Origin: Bryobacteraceae bacterium
Lineage (GTDB): Bacteria > Acidobacteriota > Terriglobia > Bryobacterales > Bryobacteraceae
DNA: 64,000 nucleotides
Assembly (NCBI GenBank): GCA_025928545.1
Contig: JAICJH010000036.1
Location: 1-64,000 of the forward strand
Direction: 5' to 3'
A program made the position numbers and the translations under genes. The notes under the pieces are model-generated. The model was not told the DNA's origin and made no database searches. It was given only the letters and a program-made list of their open reading frames with translations. Shown in pieces: positions 40,910 through 48,976 of the stretch (its first letter is position 1; each line of letters begins with the position of its first letter).

Positions 40910-42613
40910 ATGGCCACGCCTTCGCCGTTACTCGACCGCCCAGGATCGCCACCGGCGAATGCCGTCCGTTCGCCCGGACTACTGGGGGCGGGCGCGCTGT
41001 TCATCGTACTGGCTGCGCTCGTATCCGGCACATCGATGGAGCAGTGGCTCGGGCGCGCTCCCCATTCGCTGGCTTGGGGTCCCGCTCTTTTTCGCGTTCT
41101 GCTTGCGATACACGGGCTCGTGCTCGTCGCCGTGAGCTTCATCGGAAAGAAAAAAAACCGGCCGGCGCTGTTGCCGGCAATTCAAAACCGCGTGGGTCTA
41201 ACGCTGGTGCTGCTCTCGGCGGTCGCCCTGGCGCTGCGCATCCCTGGACTGAACTCCTGCATGTGGCTGGACGAGGTCCTTACTATGGTGCGGTTCGCCC
41301 GGCCTCCTCTAGCGCAGATCGTGAGCACTTTCCCCGACCAGAATCAGCACATGCTGTATTCCCTGATGGCCCACATTTCCCTGTCCGTCTTTGGGGAACA
41401 TGTCTGGGCGCTGCGCGTTCCTTCGGTTCTCTTCGGCGTTGCAAGTATCTGGGCGCTATTCCTGTTGGGGCGCCGCCTGATCGGCGAACGCCCGGCGCTC
41501 CTGGCCTGCGCGCTGATGACAGTCTCCTATCACCACATCTGGTTTTCGCAAAATGCCCGCGGCTATATGGGCCTGCTTTTCTTCACGCTCGTCGCCACCT
41601 GGCTCTGGCTTGAAGCTATGGATGACGATCGTTGGAGCACGTGGGTGCGCTACGCCGTCGCCATCTCGCTCGGCATGTGGATCCACATGACGATCGTGTT
41701 TGTAGCCGCTGCGCATGCACTGATTTTTCTTTTTGTATGGCTATCCTCTGGCCGCGATCCGAAACGGCTGGGCCGCGCCGCCGCGGCCTACGGTCTCGCC
41801 ACCACTCTGAGCCTGCAGCTCATCGCCATTGCCCTGCCGGAGTTCTTGCGCACCGGCATCGGAGAAGTCTCTCCCCCCACCGAGTGGACAAACCCGCTCT
41901 GGGTAGTCAGAGAGAGCCTGCGCAGTTTGCAAATCGGCTTCGCCGGCGCCGCGGTGGTGTTCTGTGGAGGCATTCTGGTGCTGGCCGGGTGGGTCGATCT
42001 TCTCCGCAACCAGGCGCGTGCCGCATGGGCGTTGATTTTGCCCGGCATCGCCGGAGGAGGCTTGATGCTGATTATCGGCCATAACCTCTGGCCGCGCTTT
42101 TTCTTCTTCTGTATGGGGTTCGCGTTGCTGATCACCGTCCACGGAGCGATGGAACTCCCGCGTCTGATCGGCAGGATTGCGCCGCGTGCCGCCCCCTGGG
42201 CCCCCAAGCTCGGCTACGCGCTTTCGGGGCTCATCATCGCCGCGTCCGCCGTGACGGTGCCCCGCTGCTATGCGCTCCCTAAGCAGGACTTCACGGGCGC
42301 GATGGCTTACGTGGAGCAGCAGCGCCGCCCCGGCGATACAGTGGTCGTGGTCGGGTTGGCCGAACACGTCTACCCGGTCTACTATGCGCCATCCTGGCCG
42401 GTAGCCCAGGACGAGCAACAACTGGCTGCTCTGCGGTCGCAGACCGGCCGGACCTTTGTGGTGTACACGCTCCCGATCGAACTCCGGGCCGTACACCCCG
42501 ACATCTGGAAAATGCTCCAAACCGATTTCGAGACCGACCACGTGTTCTGGGGGACCCTGGGCGGCGGCGAAGTATACGTCTGCCAAAGCCGGGCGGGGTC
42601 CCACAAATTTTGA
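40910..42613 (+). CDS. GT-C (PMT_2-like) membrane glycosyltransferase
   Basis: The product has 567 aa. Two N-terminal helices precede the usual first loop; the entry motif is LNSCMWLDEVLTMVRFA with Asp-Glu, followed by DQNQHMLYSLMAHISLSVFG. This is the pattern of GT39/GT83-like enzymes that use lipid-phosphate-sugars outside the membrane. Helices continue to about residue 450, with a soluble C-terminal domain holding VVVVGLAEHVYPVYY. ATG 40910 lies 2 nt after the predicted +1; no Shine-Dalgarno is seen. It is divergent from the carbamoylation cassette and followed by a 239-bp gap. Confidence 0.87.
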   Translation: MATPSPLLDRPGSPPANAVRSPGLLGAGALFIVLAALVSGTSMEQWLGRAPHSLAWGPALFRVLLAIHGLVLVAVSFIGKKKNRPALLPAIQNRVGLTLVLLSAVALALRIPGLNSCMWLDEVLTMVRFARPPLAQIVSTFPDQNQHMLYSLMAHISLSVFGEHVWALRVPSVLFGVASIWALFLLGRRLIGERPALLACALMTVSYHHIWFSQNARGYMGLLFFTLVATWLWLEAMDDDRWSTWVRYAVAISLGMWIHMTIVFVAAAHALIFLFVWLSSGRDPKRLGRAAAAYGLATTLSLQLIAIALPEFLRTGIGEVSPPTEWTNPLWVVRESLRSLQIGFAGAAVVFCGGILVLAGWVDLLRNQARAAWALILPGIAGGGLMLIIGHNLWPRFFFFCMGFALLITVHGAMELPRLIGRIAPRAAPWAPKLGYALSGLIIAASAVTVPRCYALPKQDFTGAMAYVEQQRRPGDTVVVVGLAEHVYPVYYAPSWPVAQDEQQLAALRSQTGRTFVVYTLPIELRAVHPDIWKMLQTDFETDHVFWGTLGGGEVYVCQSRAGSHKF

Positions 42614-42704
42614 TTTAATCCATAACCTCCGAATCCGGTCGGCTCGCGTCGTCTAAGATCGTTCAGAAGACAAGCTGAAGCAATGATCAACCCTCCGGTC
42701 ACAA

Positions 42705-42720
42705 TGGCAACTCCATTGCC
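42705..42720 (+). promoter_or_regulatory. Strong sigma-54-type element for the 42853-46111 unit
   Basis: The plus strand reads TGGCAACTCCATTGCC, matching TGGCA and TTGC boxes at exact spacing. The +1 near 42731 gives a 122-nt leader. Confidence 0.6.
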
Positions 42721-42852
42721 CAGTACCACCGCGCAGCTTAGCTTTTAAAAACGAGCACCTCGGGCCAACTCGCGTCCCCGCACATCCACGGCTCCTAAAG
42801 GTCCCCCGGGGCGCTTGTGTCCAAGAATCGATTGCACATACCAGGGGGATGC

Positions 42853-44139
42853 ATGTCCACGGACCGGCCAAACTCTATCTCAACCACTCGGCGGGTAGGA
42901 CTAGTCGCGGGATTAAGTATATTAGCCGTGGCGATCCCACTCGCGCGGATCTCTGTTGCCCATCGGCCGTATCTGTTTGGGCAAGGCTTCCAATACTACG
43001 AACTCGCGCACGCACTTGCGTCCGGTCAGGGATTTGCGAAAATTGATGGACCGGGGCAGGCCACCCCCTCTATCTTGCGGCCGCCTCTTTGGCCTTTCAT
43101 CCTTTCCCTCCCGATGAGGGCTTGCCCGCAGTGCAATTCCGTGACGGTCGTACGGTCCGTCGAAGTCGTGATGCATGCAATTACGGTATTCGGCGTCGCA
43201 CTGTTGGTCGGTCTGCTTTCCGGCAGCAGGGTGCGCATGCTGTTGGCGACTTTCGTGACAGCGTCACTGCCCGAAGCCCAACCGTTGCTCTTGGGGGGAT
43301 ACTGCGAACCCTGCTCGACCGCTATTTTGGTGGTGGGTACACTGCTGATTTCTTTTAGCGAGCGCCTCTTTTTTCCGGGTATTCTGGTGTTGTCTTTTCT
43401 ACCCCTTGCCCGGCCGAATTACCTGCTGCTGTGGCCCGGAGTCATCGTACTGCTCTGGTGGCTGGACTCTCACCACCGCCCTCACCCTACTTTCGGCACA
43501 TGGCGCCGGCTCATCGCCGCTACCCTCTTGTTCTATGTCCCGACCGCTATATGGGTCGTGCGAAACTACCGCGTTTCGGGCGAATTTCCGGTCGTCGCAG
43601 GAACTTCGAGTCTCACGTTTTACGGGAACTACAATCCGGTTGCGGCCGCCCCCGGACCGGCCTTCGGAATGTTTACGATTCCAAAAACCACCATCAAGCA
43701 GACCGCGGGATTGTCTGAAGTGGCGACACTCCGCTTTTACGACGAGCAGGGGAGGAAATTCATTACGCAGCATTGGAAATTGCTGCCGCTACTTCTTGCG
43801 ACTCACGTGATCCGCACCATCCTTCCCACCCCCGTGGACGGCGCCCATCAGTACTCGTTCTGGCTATTCCGGCTGCTCCTGTATGCCGCCATGCTGATAG
43901 CCGTACGCCGCCACGTAATCTCGTTGGATTCCTGGCTGGTGCTGGTGCTCGCCTGTTCTCTCCTGGTCACCGCTGTCACAGTGGTGCTGTATTCCGGCGA
44001 CATCCGCTATCTTTATCCACTCGACGTCCTTTTTCTCGCGGCGCTGTGCACGGCTTCTTATAAACGCCGCCAGCCGAGTTCGTTCACAGGCTCTAATTTC
44101 AATGCGACCGATTCGAACGATCTTAAAGCTATCCATTAA
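42853..44139 (+). CDS. GT-C-like membrane glycosyltransferase
   Basis: The product has 428 aa from ATG 42853, preceded by AGGGGG at good spacing; an in-frame upstream start at 42817 lacks such a site. The first helix is followed by FGQGFQYYELAHALASGQG, then ATPSILRPPLWPFILSLP, a compact form of the PMT_2 entry loop. About ten hydrophobic segments follow, with only a short soluble tail. It is smaller than its relatives here. The SGNH gene starts inside its last 38 bp (44102), which couples the two. Sugar unknown. Confidence 0.77.
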   Translation: MSTDRPNSISTTRRVGLVAGLSILAVAIPLARISVAHRPYLFGQGFQYYELAHALASGQGFAKIDGPGQATPSILRPPLWPFILSLPMRACPQCNSVTVVRSVEVVMHAITVFGVALLVGLLSGSRVRMLLATFVTASLPEAQPLLLGGYCEPCSTAILVVGTLLISFSERLFFPGILVLSFLPLARPNYLLLWPGVIVLLWWLDSHHRPHPTFGTWRRLIAATLLFYVPTAIWVVRNYRVSGEFPVVAGTSSLTFYGNYNPVAAAPGPAFGMFTIPKTTIKQTAGLSEVATLRFYDEQGRKFITQHWKLLPLLLATHVIRTILPTPVDGAHQYSFWLFRLLLYAAMLIAVRRHVISLDSWLVLVLACSLLVTAVTVVLYSGDIRYLYPLDVLFLAALCTASYKRRQPSSFTGSNFNATDSNDLKAIH

Positions 44140-45133
44140 TCTGGGCCTGCTTGGCGCAACACTCCTAACGTGTGCCGTTGGCGCGGAGTGGATGCTCAAG
44201 TGGAAGAACCGCTGTTATCCGGTGCAGATGGGTTGGGTGGGCGAATTTCAGAATCGCCCCAGCGCAAACTTCATCACGGACCCCCAAACGGGATGGCGGA
44301 TGCGGCCCAGTCGATCTTTCACCTGGACCTTCAACAACGAGACCCATACCTATACCGCGAACGCTCAAGGCTTCCGCTCGACTACAGATTTTCATGCCGG
44401 CGATCCACGCTTAAAGCTCGCTTTTGTGGGTGATTCGTTCACCTTCGGCGCCGGCGTGTCGGATGATGAACCTTTTCCGGCGCTCCTTGGGGCGGACTCC
44501 CGGGATCGAGCGGCCTGGAACTTCGGCATGCCAGGCTTCGGGGTCGATCAGGCGTGGATGAGTGCGCGTTACCAGGCCTTGCCGATGAAGCCCGACCTCT
44601 TGATTGTTGGGCTGATCGATATCGACTTCGAACGCAGCCAGGTTGTCTTCCGGCGGAACGAAGGGTTCGGCAAGCCGACATTCAGACTCATTAATGGCCG
44701 CCTGATGCAGCGCGGGATCGAGGTGCCGCCCAATTTCGTCATGCAGTATCTGGACGAGCGATCTCGTCTCTGGTCGATGGGTGTCCGCGCGTGGCGTGCC
44801 GCCGGCGTGAAGTACGGCGCCGGAGAATACTGGACGCTAAATCAGGCAATCATCGACGCAATCAGCGACGATTGCCGAAAAGCCGGCGTCCCCGTGCTCT
44901 TCGTGTACATTCCAATAAAAGGCATGCAGCCGTTCCCAGCTCTACGGAATCACATGCGGCAAACTGGGGCCGCGTATATCGATCTCACGGAGCAGCATCC
45001 GGCGCCGCCGCGGAGCATCTACCTGCGAAACGATAGCCATTTGAGCGCGCAAGGACACCGCTACGTGGCAGACCTGATCGAGAAATGGATGAGATCCCAA
45101 TCAGTGTTCACAGCGCGGATACAATCTGACTGA
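44102..45133 (+). CDS. Membrane-anchored SGNH-fold acyl enzyme
   Basis: The product has 343 aa with one N-terminal hydrophobic helix (about residues 12-28) and an exported catalytic domain. Block I is FVGDSFTFGAGVSDDEP (Ser112), block II includes NFGMPGFGVDQAWM, and the C-terminal D-x-H is in NDSHLSAQGHRYVADL. It is closer to the 9864 product in its GDS block than to the 46098 product. It likely acts as an O-acyltransferase or esterase on the exported glycan. It overlaps the GT-C gene by 38 bp and is followed after 9 nt by the alpha/beta hydrolase. Confidence 0.82.
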   Translation: MRPIRTILKLSINLGLLGATLLTCAVGAEWMLKWKNRCYPVQMGWVGEFQNRPSANFITDPQTGWRMRPSRSFTWTFNNETHTYTANAQGFRSTTDFHAGDPRLKLAFVGDSFTFGAGVSDDEPFPALLGADSRDRAAWNFGMPGFGVDQAWMSARYQALPMKPDLLIVGLIDIDFERSQVVFRRNEGFGKPTFRLINGRLMQRGIEVPPNFVMQYLDERSRLWSMGVRAWRAAGVKYGAGEYWTLNQAIIDAISDDCRKAGVPVLFVYIPIKGMQPFPALRNHMRQTGAAYIDLTEQHPAPPRSIYLRNDSHLSAQGHRYVADLIEKWMRSQSVFTARIQSD

Positions 45134-45142
45134 TAGCTCATC

Positions 45143-46111
45143 ATGAGACGACTCCTTTATGTGCCGGCTGCGGCCGTCGCTGCGATAGCGCTGATTTTCC
45201 TGATCCAGATGTCCGCCACAGGCGCCGCCCGCGTTCTCGAAAAGCGGTATCCTCCTCCCGGCGTAATGGTCCCGGTCGACGGTTACAGGTTACAGCTCTA
45301 TTGCTCCGGAGCTGGCTCTCCCACCGTTGTCATTGAGCCCGGAATGGGAGTCGATTGGGTCGGCTGGCGGATGGTAATCTCGAAACTGCTCGAGACCAAT
45401 CGCGTCTGCGTGTACGACCGCGCAGGCTACGGATGGAGCGACCCGGGTCCTCAGCCGCGAACGGCGTTGCGCGAGGCAGGCGAGCTCGATACCTTGCTCT
45501 CGCGAGCGCATGTTCCGCAGCCCTATCTTCTGGCGGCACATTCGTACGGAGCCTACATTGCCCGCATCTTCGCCAGCCAGCACCGCAATGCCGTAGCCGG
45601 CGTCGTGCTGGTCGACCCGTCTCACGAAGACGAGCCAGTCGTCGACCTCGAGGCCGCCAAACATGCGCACGGCCTCCGAATCCGCGATGCGCTCGATCTG
45701 CTCCCGCCACTCGGATGGCAGCGCTTGCGGCGCATGTATAACGGCGAAAACGCGCTGCCTCCCGATTTGCGTGCCGCGCCGCAGCTCTACCGGGCCCGGT
45801 ACCTCGTCGCTTCTTCCCTGGACCAATTGAAATTGGAACGCAACGAGTTCGAATCGCTGCGATTGACCAACACCCAGGTCCGGCAGACGGTCTTCCCGCG
45901 CGATCTGCCACTCACCGTCATTACGGCGACGCGCGATAGTGAACCCGCCGGACCCGGTCCTACTCCGCGGGAGCTCCACGCGCAACTTGCACGATCATCC
46001 GATTTCGGCAAACAGATTTTCGCCACACACAGCGGCCACATGGTGACAGTCGATGAACCGGACCTGGTTGTGAGCGCCGTTCGGAACACGCCTGTCGTTA
46101 CGGTTCGTTGA
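45143..46111 (+). CDS. Alpha/beta hydrolase with N-terminal membrane anchor
   Basis: The product has 322 aa. The N-terminal hydrophobic stretch (about residues 6-24) looks like a signal anchor. The hydrolase core has VVIEPGMGVDWVGW (oxyanion region), VCVYDRAGYGWSDPGP, nucleophile elbow AAHSYGAY (Ser134), the VLVDPSHEDEP segment and a late THSGHMVTVDEP with the probable catalytic His. It could remove or transfer acyl groups on exported glycans or lipids. The last 14 bp overlap the 3' end of the convergent SGNH gene. The substrate cannot be deduced. Confidence 0.85.
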   Translation: MRRLLYVPAAAVAAIALIFLIQMSATGAARVLEKRYPPPGVMVPVDGYRLQLYCSGAGSPTVVIEPGMGVDWVGWRMVISKLLETNRVCVYDRAGYGWSDPGPQPRTALREAGELDTLLSRAHVPQPYLLAAHSYGAYIARIFASQHRNAVAGVVLVDPSHEDEPVVDLEAAKHAHGLRIRDALDLLPPLGWQRLRRMYNGENALPPDLRAAPQLYRARYLVASSLDQLKLERNEFESLRLTNTQVRQTVFPRDLPLTVITATRDSEPAGPGPTPRELHAQLARSSDFGKQIFATHSGHMVTVDEPDLVVSAVRNTPVVTVR

Positions 46112-47186
46112 TTCCCGACGACTGCAGGAACGGTACGAGTTGGCTCGTCAATTCAAGATTGTAGCGTCGATTCGGATGCCGGTCGATCTTGCTGACCATG
46201 AAGTCCCGCTCGTTCAGCGCGCCCTTCGCATCGCGCGCCAGCTCGACCGTGAGTATCGGAATCCCGGCGTCGCCCAGCCGTTGCCGGATGACTTGGCGAT
46301 CCGTCCGCGCCTGCGGCGAATTGTCGCCATGGTACGGCAGCATCGCTACGACGAACTGTACCCCGAGCTTCTGAAATCGACGGGCATAGCTCGTCAGAAG
46401 CGCCGCCGTAAGATCGCGAGCGCCTTCGTGCGAAGGGATCCCGGCGATCCGGTTCGCGATTGTATTCGTCATCTGCCCAAACAGGTTCGAATATTGTGCG
46501 ACAGCGCCGCCGTTCCAGAACCTAACTTGCTTTACGTACTCCACGTCTCCGGAACGGATAGCGAACATGGGCTTGGAAAACGGGTAGACGGTGACCAGCC
46601 ACCCCTGCGTGCAGCGGTTGCGCTCAATCTGGAAATCGGCAAAGCCGAAGATCACCGCCTTCGTTTGCGAAGGATGTTGCTGCACTTCCCGCTCGGCTGC
46701 CATAAGCGCCTGGTCGGTGCCATATCCCATGCATCCGGTATTCACGACGTGCAACTGAGGCAACCGTTCCTGCAGTAGCCACGGCCAGGTATCTTGATCG
46801 TTGAGGCCGTGTCCGAACGTAAACGAACAACCGGCCGCCACCACTTCAGGCCCCGCCGGCGGCGGCGACGACGACGTCTTGCGTCGGCCCGACTCCACCG
46901 AATACACGACATCGTATTGAAGGACGCCCTGAGGGTCTATGAGACGCGCTCGATGTTGCAGCGAGCTCGGATTCAAAACCCACCCGATTTCCGGGTCCGG
47001 ACGATGCAGAGATTGGAAAGTGATCCGGTTGGACGGCTTGCGAATCTCATTCGCCGCGATAATCGCGGAGCGGTCTGCGCGCGCGGGCGGCGGTAGAAAC
47101 ATGCGCGCCCCCGCCTCTCCCACAAGGAGTGCAACCACCAGAGAGCCGATGACCGCAAGAACTTCCTTCTTTCGTGAAGAGCTCAC
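46098..47186 (-). CDS. SGNH-like protein with altered GDS block
   Basis: The product has 362 aa from GTG 47186, whose GTGA overlaps the stop of the upstream gene; an ATG at 47210 would overlap by 28 bp. An N-terminal helix (about residues 8-24) anchors it. Block I reads AAGCSFTFGHGLND: the usual Asp of G-D-S is Cys while the Ser remains (Ser121). Block II is VNTGCMGYGTDQALM, and the C-terminal motif KIDRHPNRRYN keeps Asp and His. An acyl-enzyme role is probable, though the changed block may alter activity. It is translationally coupled to the GT-C gene. Confidence 0.77.
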   Translation of the reverse strand: MSSSRKKEVLAVIGSLVVALLVGEAGARMFLPPPARADRSAIIAANEIRKPSNRITFQSLHRPDPEIGWVLNPSSLQHRARLIDPQGVLQYDVVYSVESGRRKTSSSPPPAGPEVVAAGCSFTFGHGLNDQDTWPWLLQERLPQLHVVNTGCMGYGTDQALMAAEREVQQHPSQTKAVIFGFADFQIERNRCTQGWLVTVYPFSKPMFAIRSGDVEYVKQVRFWNGGAVAQYSNLFGQMTNTIANRIAGIPSHEGARDLTAALLTSYARRFQKLGVQFVVAMLPYHGDNSPQARTDRQVIRQRLGDAGIPILTVELARDAKGALNERDFMVSKIDRHPNRRYNLELTSQLVPFLQSSGINEP

Positions 47187-48754
47187 TGGGCGGTCACCTT
47201 GTAGATCCAAAGCCCATTGGGCGGGAAGTATAAGCTTTGCGAATGCCAGGCCGTAGCAAGATTCCAGACCGGACCCTGCTTCACGATATCCGCTGTGTAT
47301 CCGGCCTTCTGAAGGTATTCGGGAAACCCGCCGAACCAGCGATGATCCCGGATCCAGTTATGCGTCGTGATCAGCAGGTAAGGCGGCTTGACGTCCGTGG
47401 TAACGGTAGAAATCTGAATTTCCGGATGGTCGCGCAGTTCGTAGCGCAGCTCCCGTTCGGAGCCTCGAGTGTATACGGGCAGCCTGCCGCTCTGTTCCCA
47501 CGCTGCAACAAGGTCCGCGGGAGCGTATACCGCCTCCCGTTGTGCGTAGAACCCCCGCAGGTTCACGCCCCAGAGAATTAGGTAACCGCATGCCAACGCG
47601 ATGCCCAACACGCGCGTGACCATGTGACCGCGCAGCGAATAAAATCCGAGTGCCGCGAAGGCCAAGAAAAACGGCGTCAGAAACAGTGTCTGCCGCACGC
47701 CTCCGAAGGGGAAGACGCGAACCAGGGACAATGCCGCGATAATAGCGACCCCGGCCATTGCCATCGCCGCGAGTTGCCGCACGCGAGAGCCGAATTTTCC
47801 GATTGTCGCCATCACCCAACCGAAAAGACAGAGCGCCACAAGCGGCAGAAGAATGGGATTCAGCCGCTCCGGCCAGTAGAGCGACGGATTGTAGACGACG
47901 TTCAGGTGATACGTGAGCAGATCGTAAGCGTGCATCAGCAGCTTGGGGATCGCTCGTGGCGAAAGCGTCCCGTAATAGTTCTCGAGGTAAACTCGAAACC
48001 CGTACTTCGGATTCTTCGCGTTCAACAGTGCCGCGCACACGACAATCGCGCCGGCGCCCATCGCCGGACGCAAGACTTTCCACCGTTCCGGCCACGACTG
48101 CCGCAGCAGATGCGGCGCCGCGCTGTAACAGAGGAACCCCGCGGAAATCGCGAAGAGCAGATCCAGACTGTTGTGGATGCAGAACGCCAGAGCGGCTGCG
48201 CCGGTATATACCACGATTGCCCGAAAGAGCCCTGGGCTGTACTTCCAGGCCGGCGATGCCGCGCGCATGACCTGAAAATGCGCCAGTAGAATCAAGCTCG
48301 CCACGCAGGGAATCGCGCCGTATGGGTAGGTCCGCTGCGCGTGTTCCAACTGCATGATCGATATAGCGGCGAATCCAGCGGCAAATAAAGCAGGCCAGAA
48401 ACGATTCCCCATGAAATCGCGCGGCAATATTTGGTAAATCAGAACAAACAGCAGCAGAACGCCAGCCGAACTGACTAGCATAGTCGGCATCCGAGCAACC
48501 CCGATCGTAGCGCCGAACACGTGGGATGCGATCCAGATCAACCCCGGCCATCCCCACGTAACCGTTGTGGCGTCCCGTGTATACAGCGCAAAATCCACCA
48601 GCGACTTGGGGTGTTGGCCATAGACATATTCGTTGAACATGTCCATCTCGTCCAGCCACAGGAAAATCCGGGAAATATGGTAGGCGCGAAGCAGGAAGCC
48701 GCAGACAACAACAGCCGCCAATAGGCCCCAACGCCAGAGACCGCGATTCGTCAT
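47183..48754 (-). CDS. GT-C (PMT_2-like) membrane glycosyltransferase
   Basis: The product has 523 aa. The first helix (LLAAVVVCGFLLRAYHI) leads into SRIFLWLDEMDMFNEYVYG with the catalytic-type Asp-Glu, then TVTWGWPGLIWIASHVFG. Many helices follow to about residue 405, and a soluble tail of about 110 aa ends near GLWIYKVTAQ. It pairs with the SGNH-like gene in one operon, so glycosyl transfer and acyl decoration may act on the same product outside the membrane. The promoter candidate at 48770-48785 would give a 5-nt leader. Confidence 0.86.
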   Translation of the reverse strand: MTNRGLWRWGLLAAVVVCGFLLRAYHISRIFLWLDEMDMFNEYVYGQHPKSLVDFALYTRDATTVTWGWPGLIWIASHVFGATIGVARMPTMLVSSAGVLLLFVLIYQILPRDFMGNRFWPALFAAGFAAISIMQLEHAQRTYPYGAIPCVASLILLAHFQVMRAASPAWKYSPGLFRAIVVYTGAAALAFCIHNSLDLLFAISAGFLCYSAAPHLLRQSWPERWKVLRPAMGAGAIVVCAALLNAKNPKYGFRVYLENYYGTLSPRAIPKLLMHAYDLLTYHLNVVYNPSLYWPERLNPILLPLVALCLFGWVMATIGKFGSRVRQLAAMAMAGVAIIAALSLVRVFPFGGVRQTLFLTPFFLAFAALGFYSLRGHMVTRVLGIALACGYLILWGVNLRGFYAQREAVYAPADLVAAWEQSGRLPVYTRGSERELRYELRDHPEIQISTVTTDVKPPYLLITTHNWIRDHRWFGGFPEYLQKAGYTADIVKQGPVWNLATAWHSQSLYFPPNGLWIYKVTAQ

Positions 48755-48769
48755 GGAAGCGTGGAGGTA

Positions 48770-48785
48770 AGCAATTTTAGCGCCG
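48770..48785 (-). promoter_or_regulatory. Sigma-54-type element for the 47183 GT-C gene
   Basis: The minus strand reads CGGCGCTAAAATTGCT: good TTGCT -12, GGC -24 with C for the first T. The +1 near 48759 is 5 nt before the ATG. Confidence 0.38.
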
Positions 48786-48786
48786 C

Positions 48787-48801
48787 CCTGGATGCTCCAG
48801 G
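48787..48801. promoter_or_regulatory. Inverted repeat CCTGGA-TGC-TCCAGG
   Basis: Perfect 6-bp arms, 3-nt spacer, next to the leftward element at 48770 and about 120 bp upstream of the -12 of the rightward element at 48909. This suits a shared activator site. Confidence 0.35.
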
Positions 48802-48908
48802 TGCCCCTTCCAAGCTCCGAGCCCGCCTAATCTTGGCACAGAATCCTAAATCTTCGACCGCCATTAACAATCGTTTGGGGATCTTCCACGGCTGACGGAC
48901 TTGGGAAT

Positions 48909-48924
48909 TGGTAAGTGCCGTGCT
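48909..48924 (+). promoter_or_regulatory. Candidate sigma-54-type element for the flavoprotein/GT2 unit
   Basis: The plus strand reads TGGTAAGTGCCGTGCT. The +1 near 48935 is just before a stable hairpin at 48936-48954; the leader to ATG 48977 is 42 nt. Confidence 0.42.
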
Positions 48925-48935
48925 CTTATCGCCTA

Positions 48936-48954
48936 CCGCCCGGGCGCCGGGCGG
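48936..48954 (+). promoter_or_regulatory. 5'-leader hairpin before the flavoprotein gene
   Basis: CCGCCCGG-GCG-CCGGGCGG forms a perfect 8-bp GC-only stem. It starts at or next to the predicted +1 and ends 22 nt before the start codon. It may protect the 5' end of the mRNA. Confidence 0.45.
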
Positions 48955-48976
48955 CACTTATACGCGAGCACCACGC

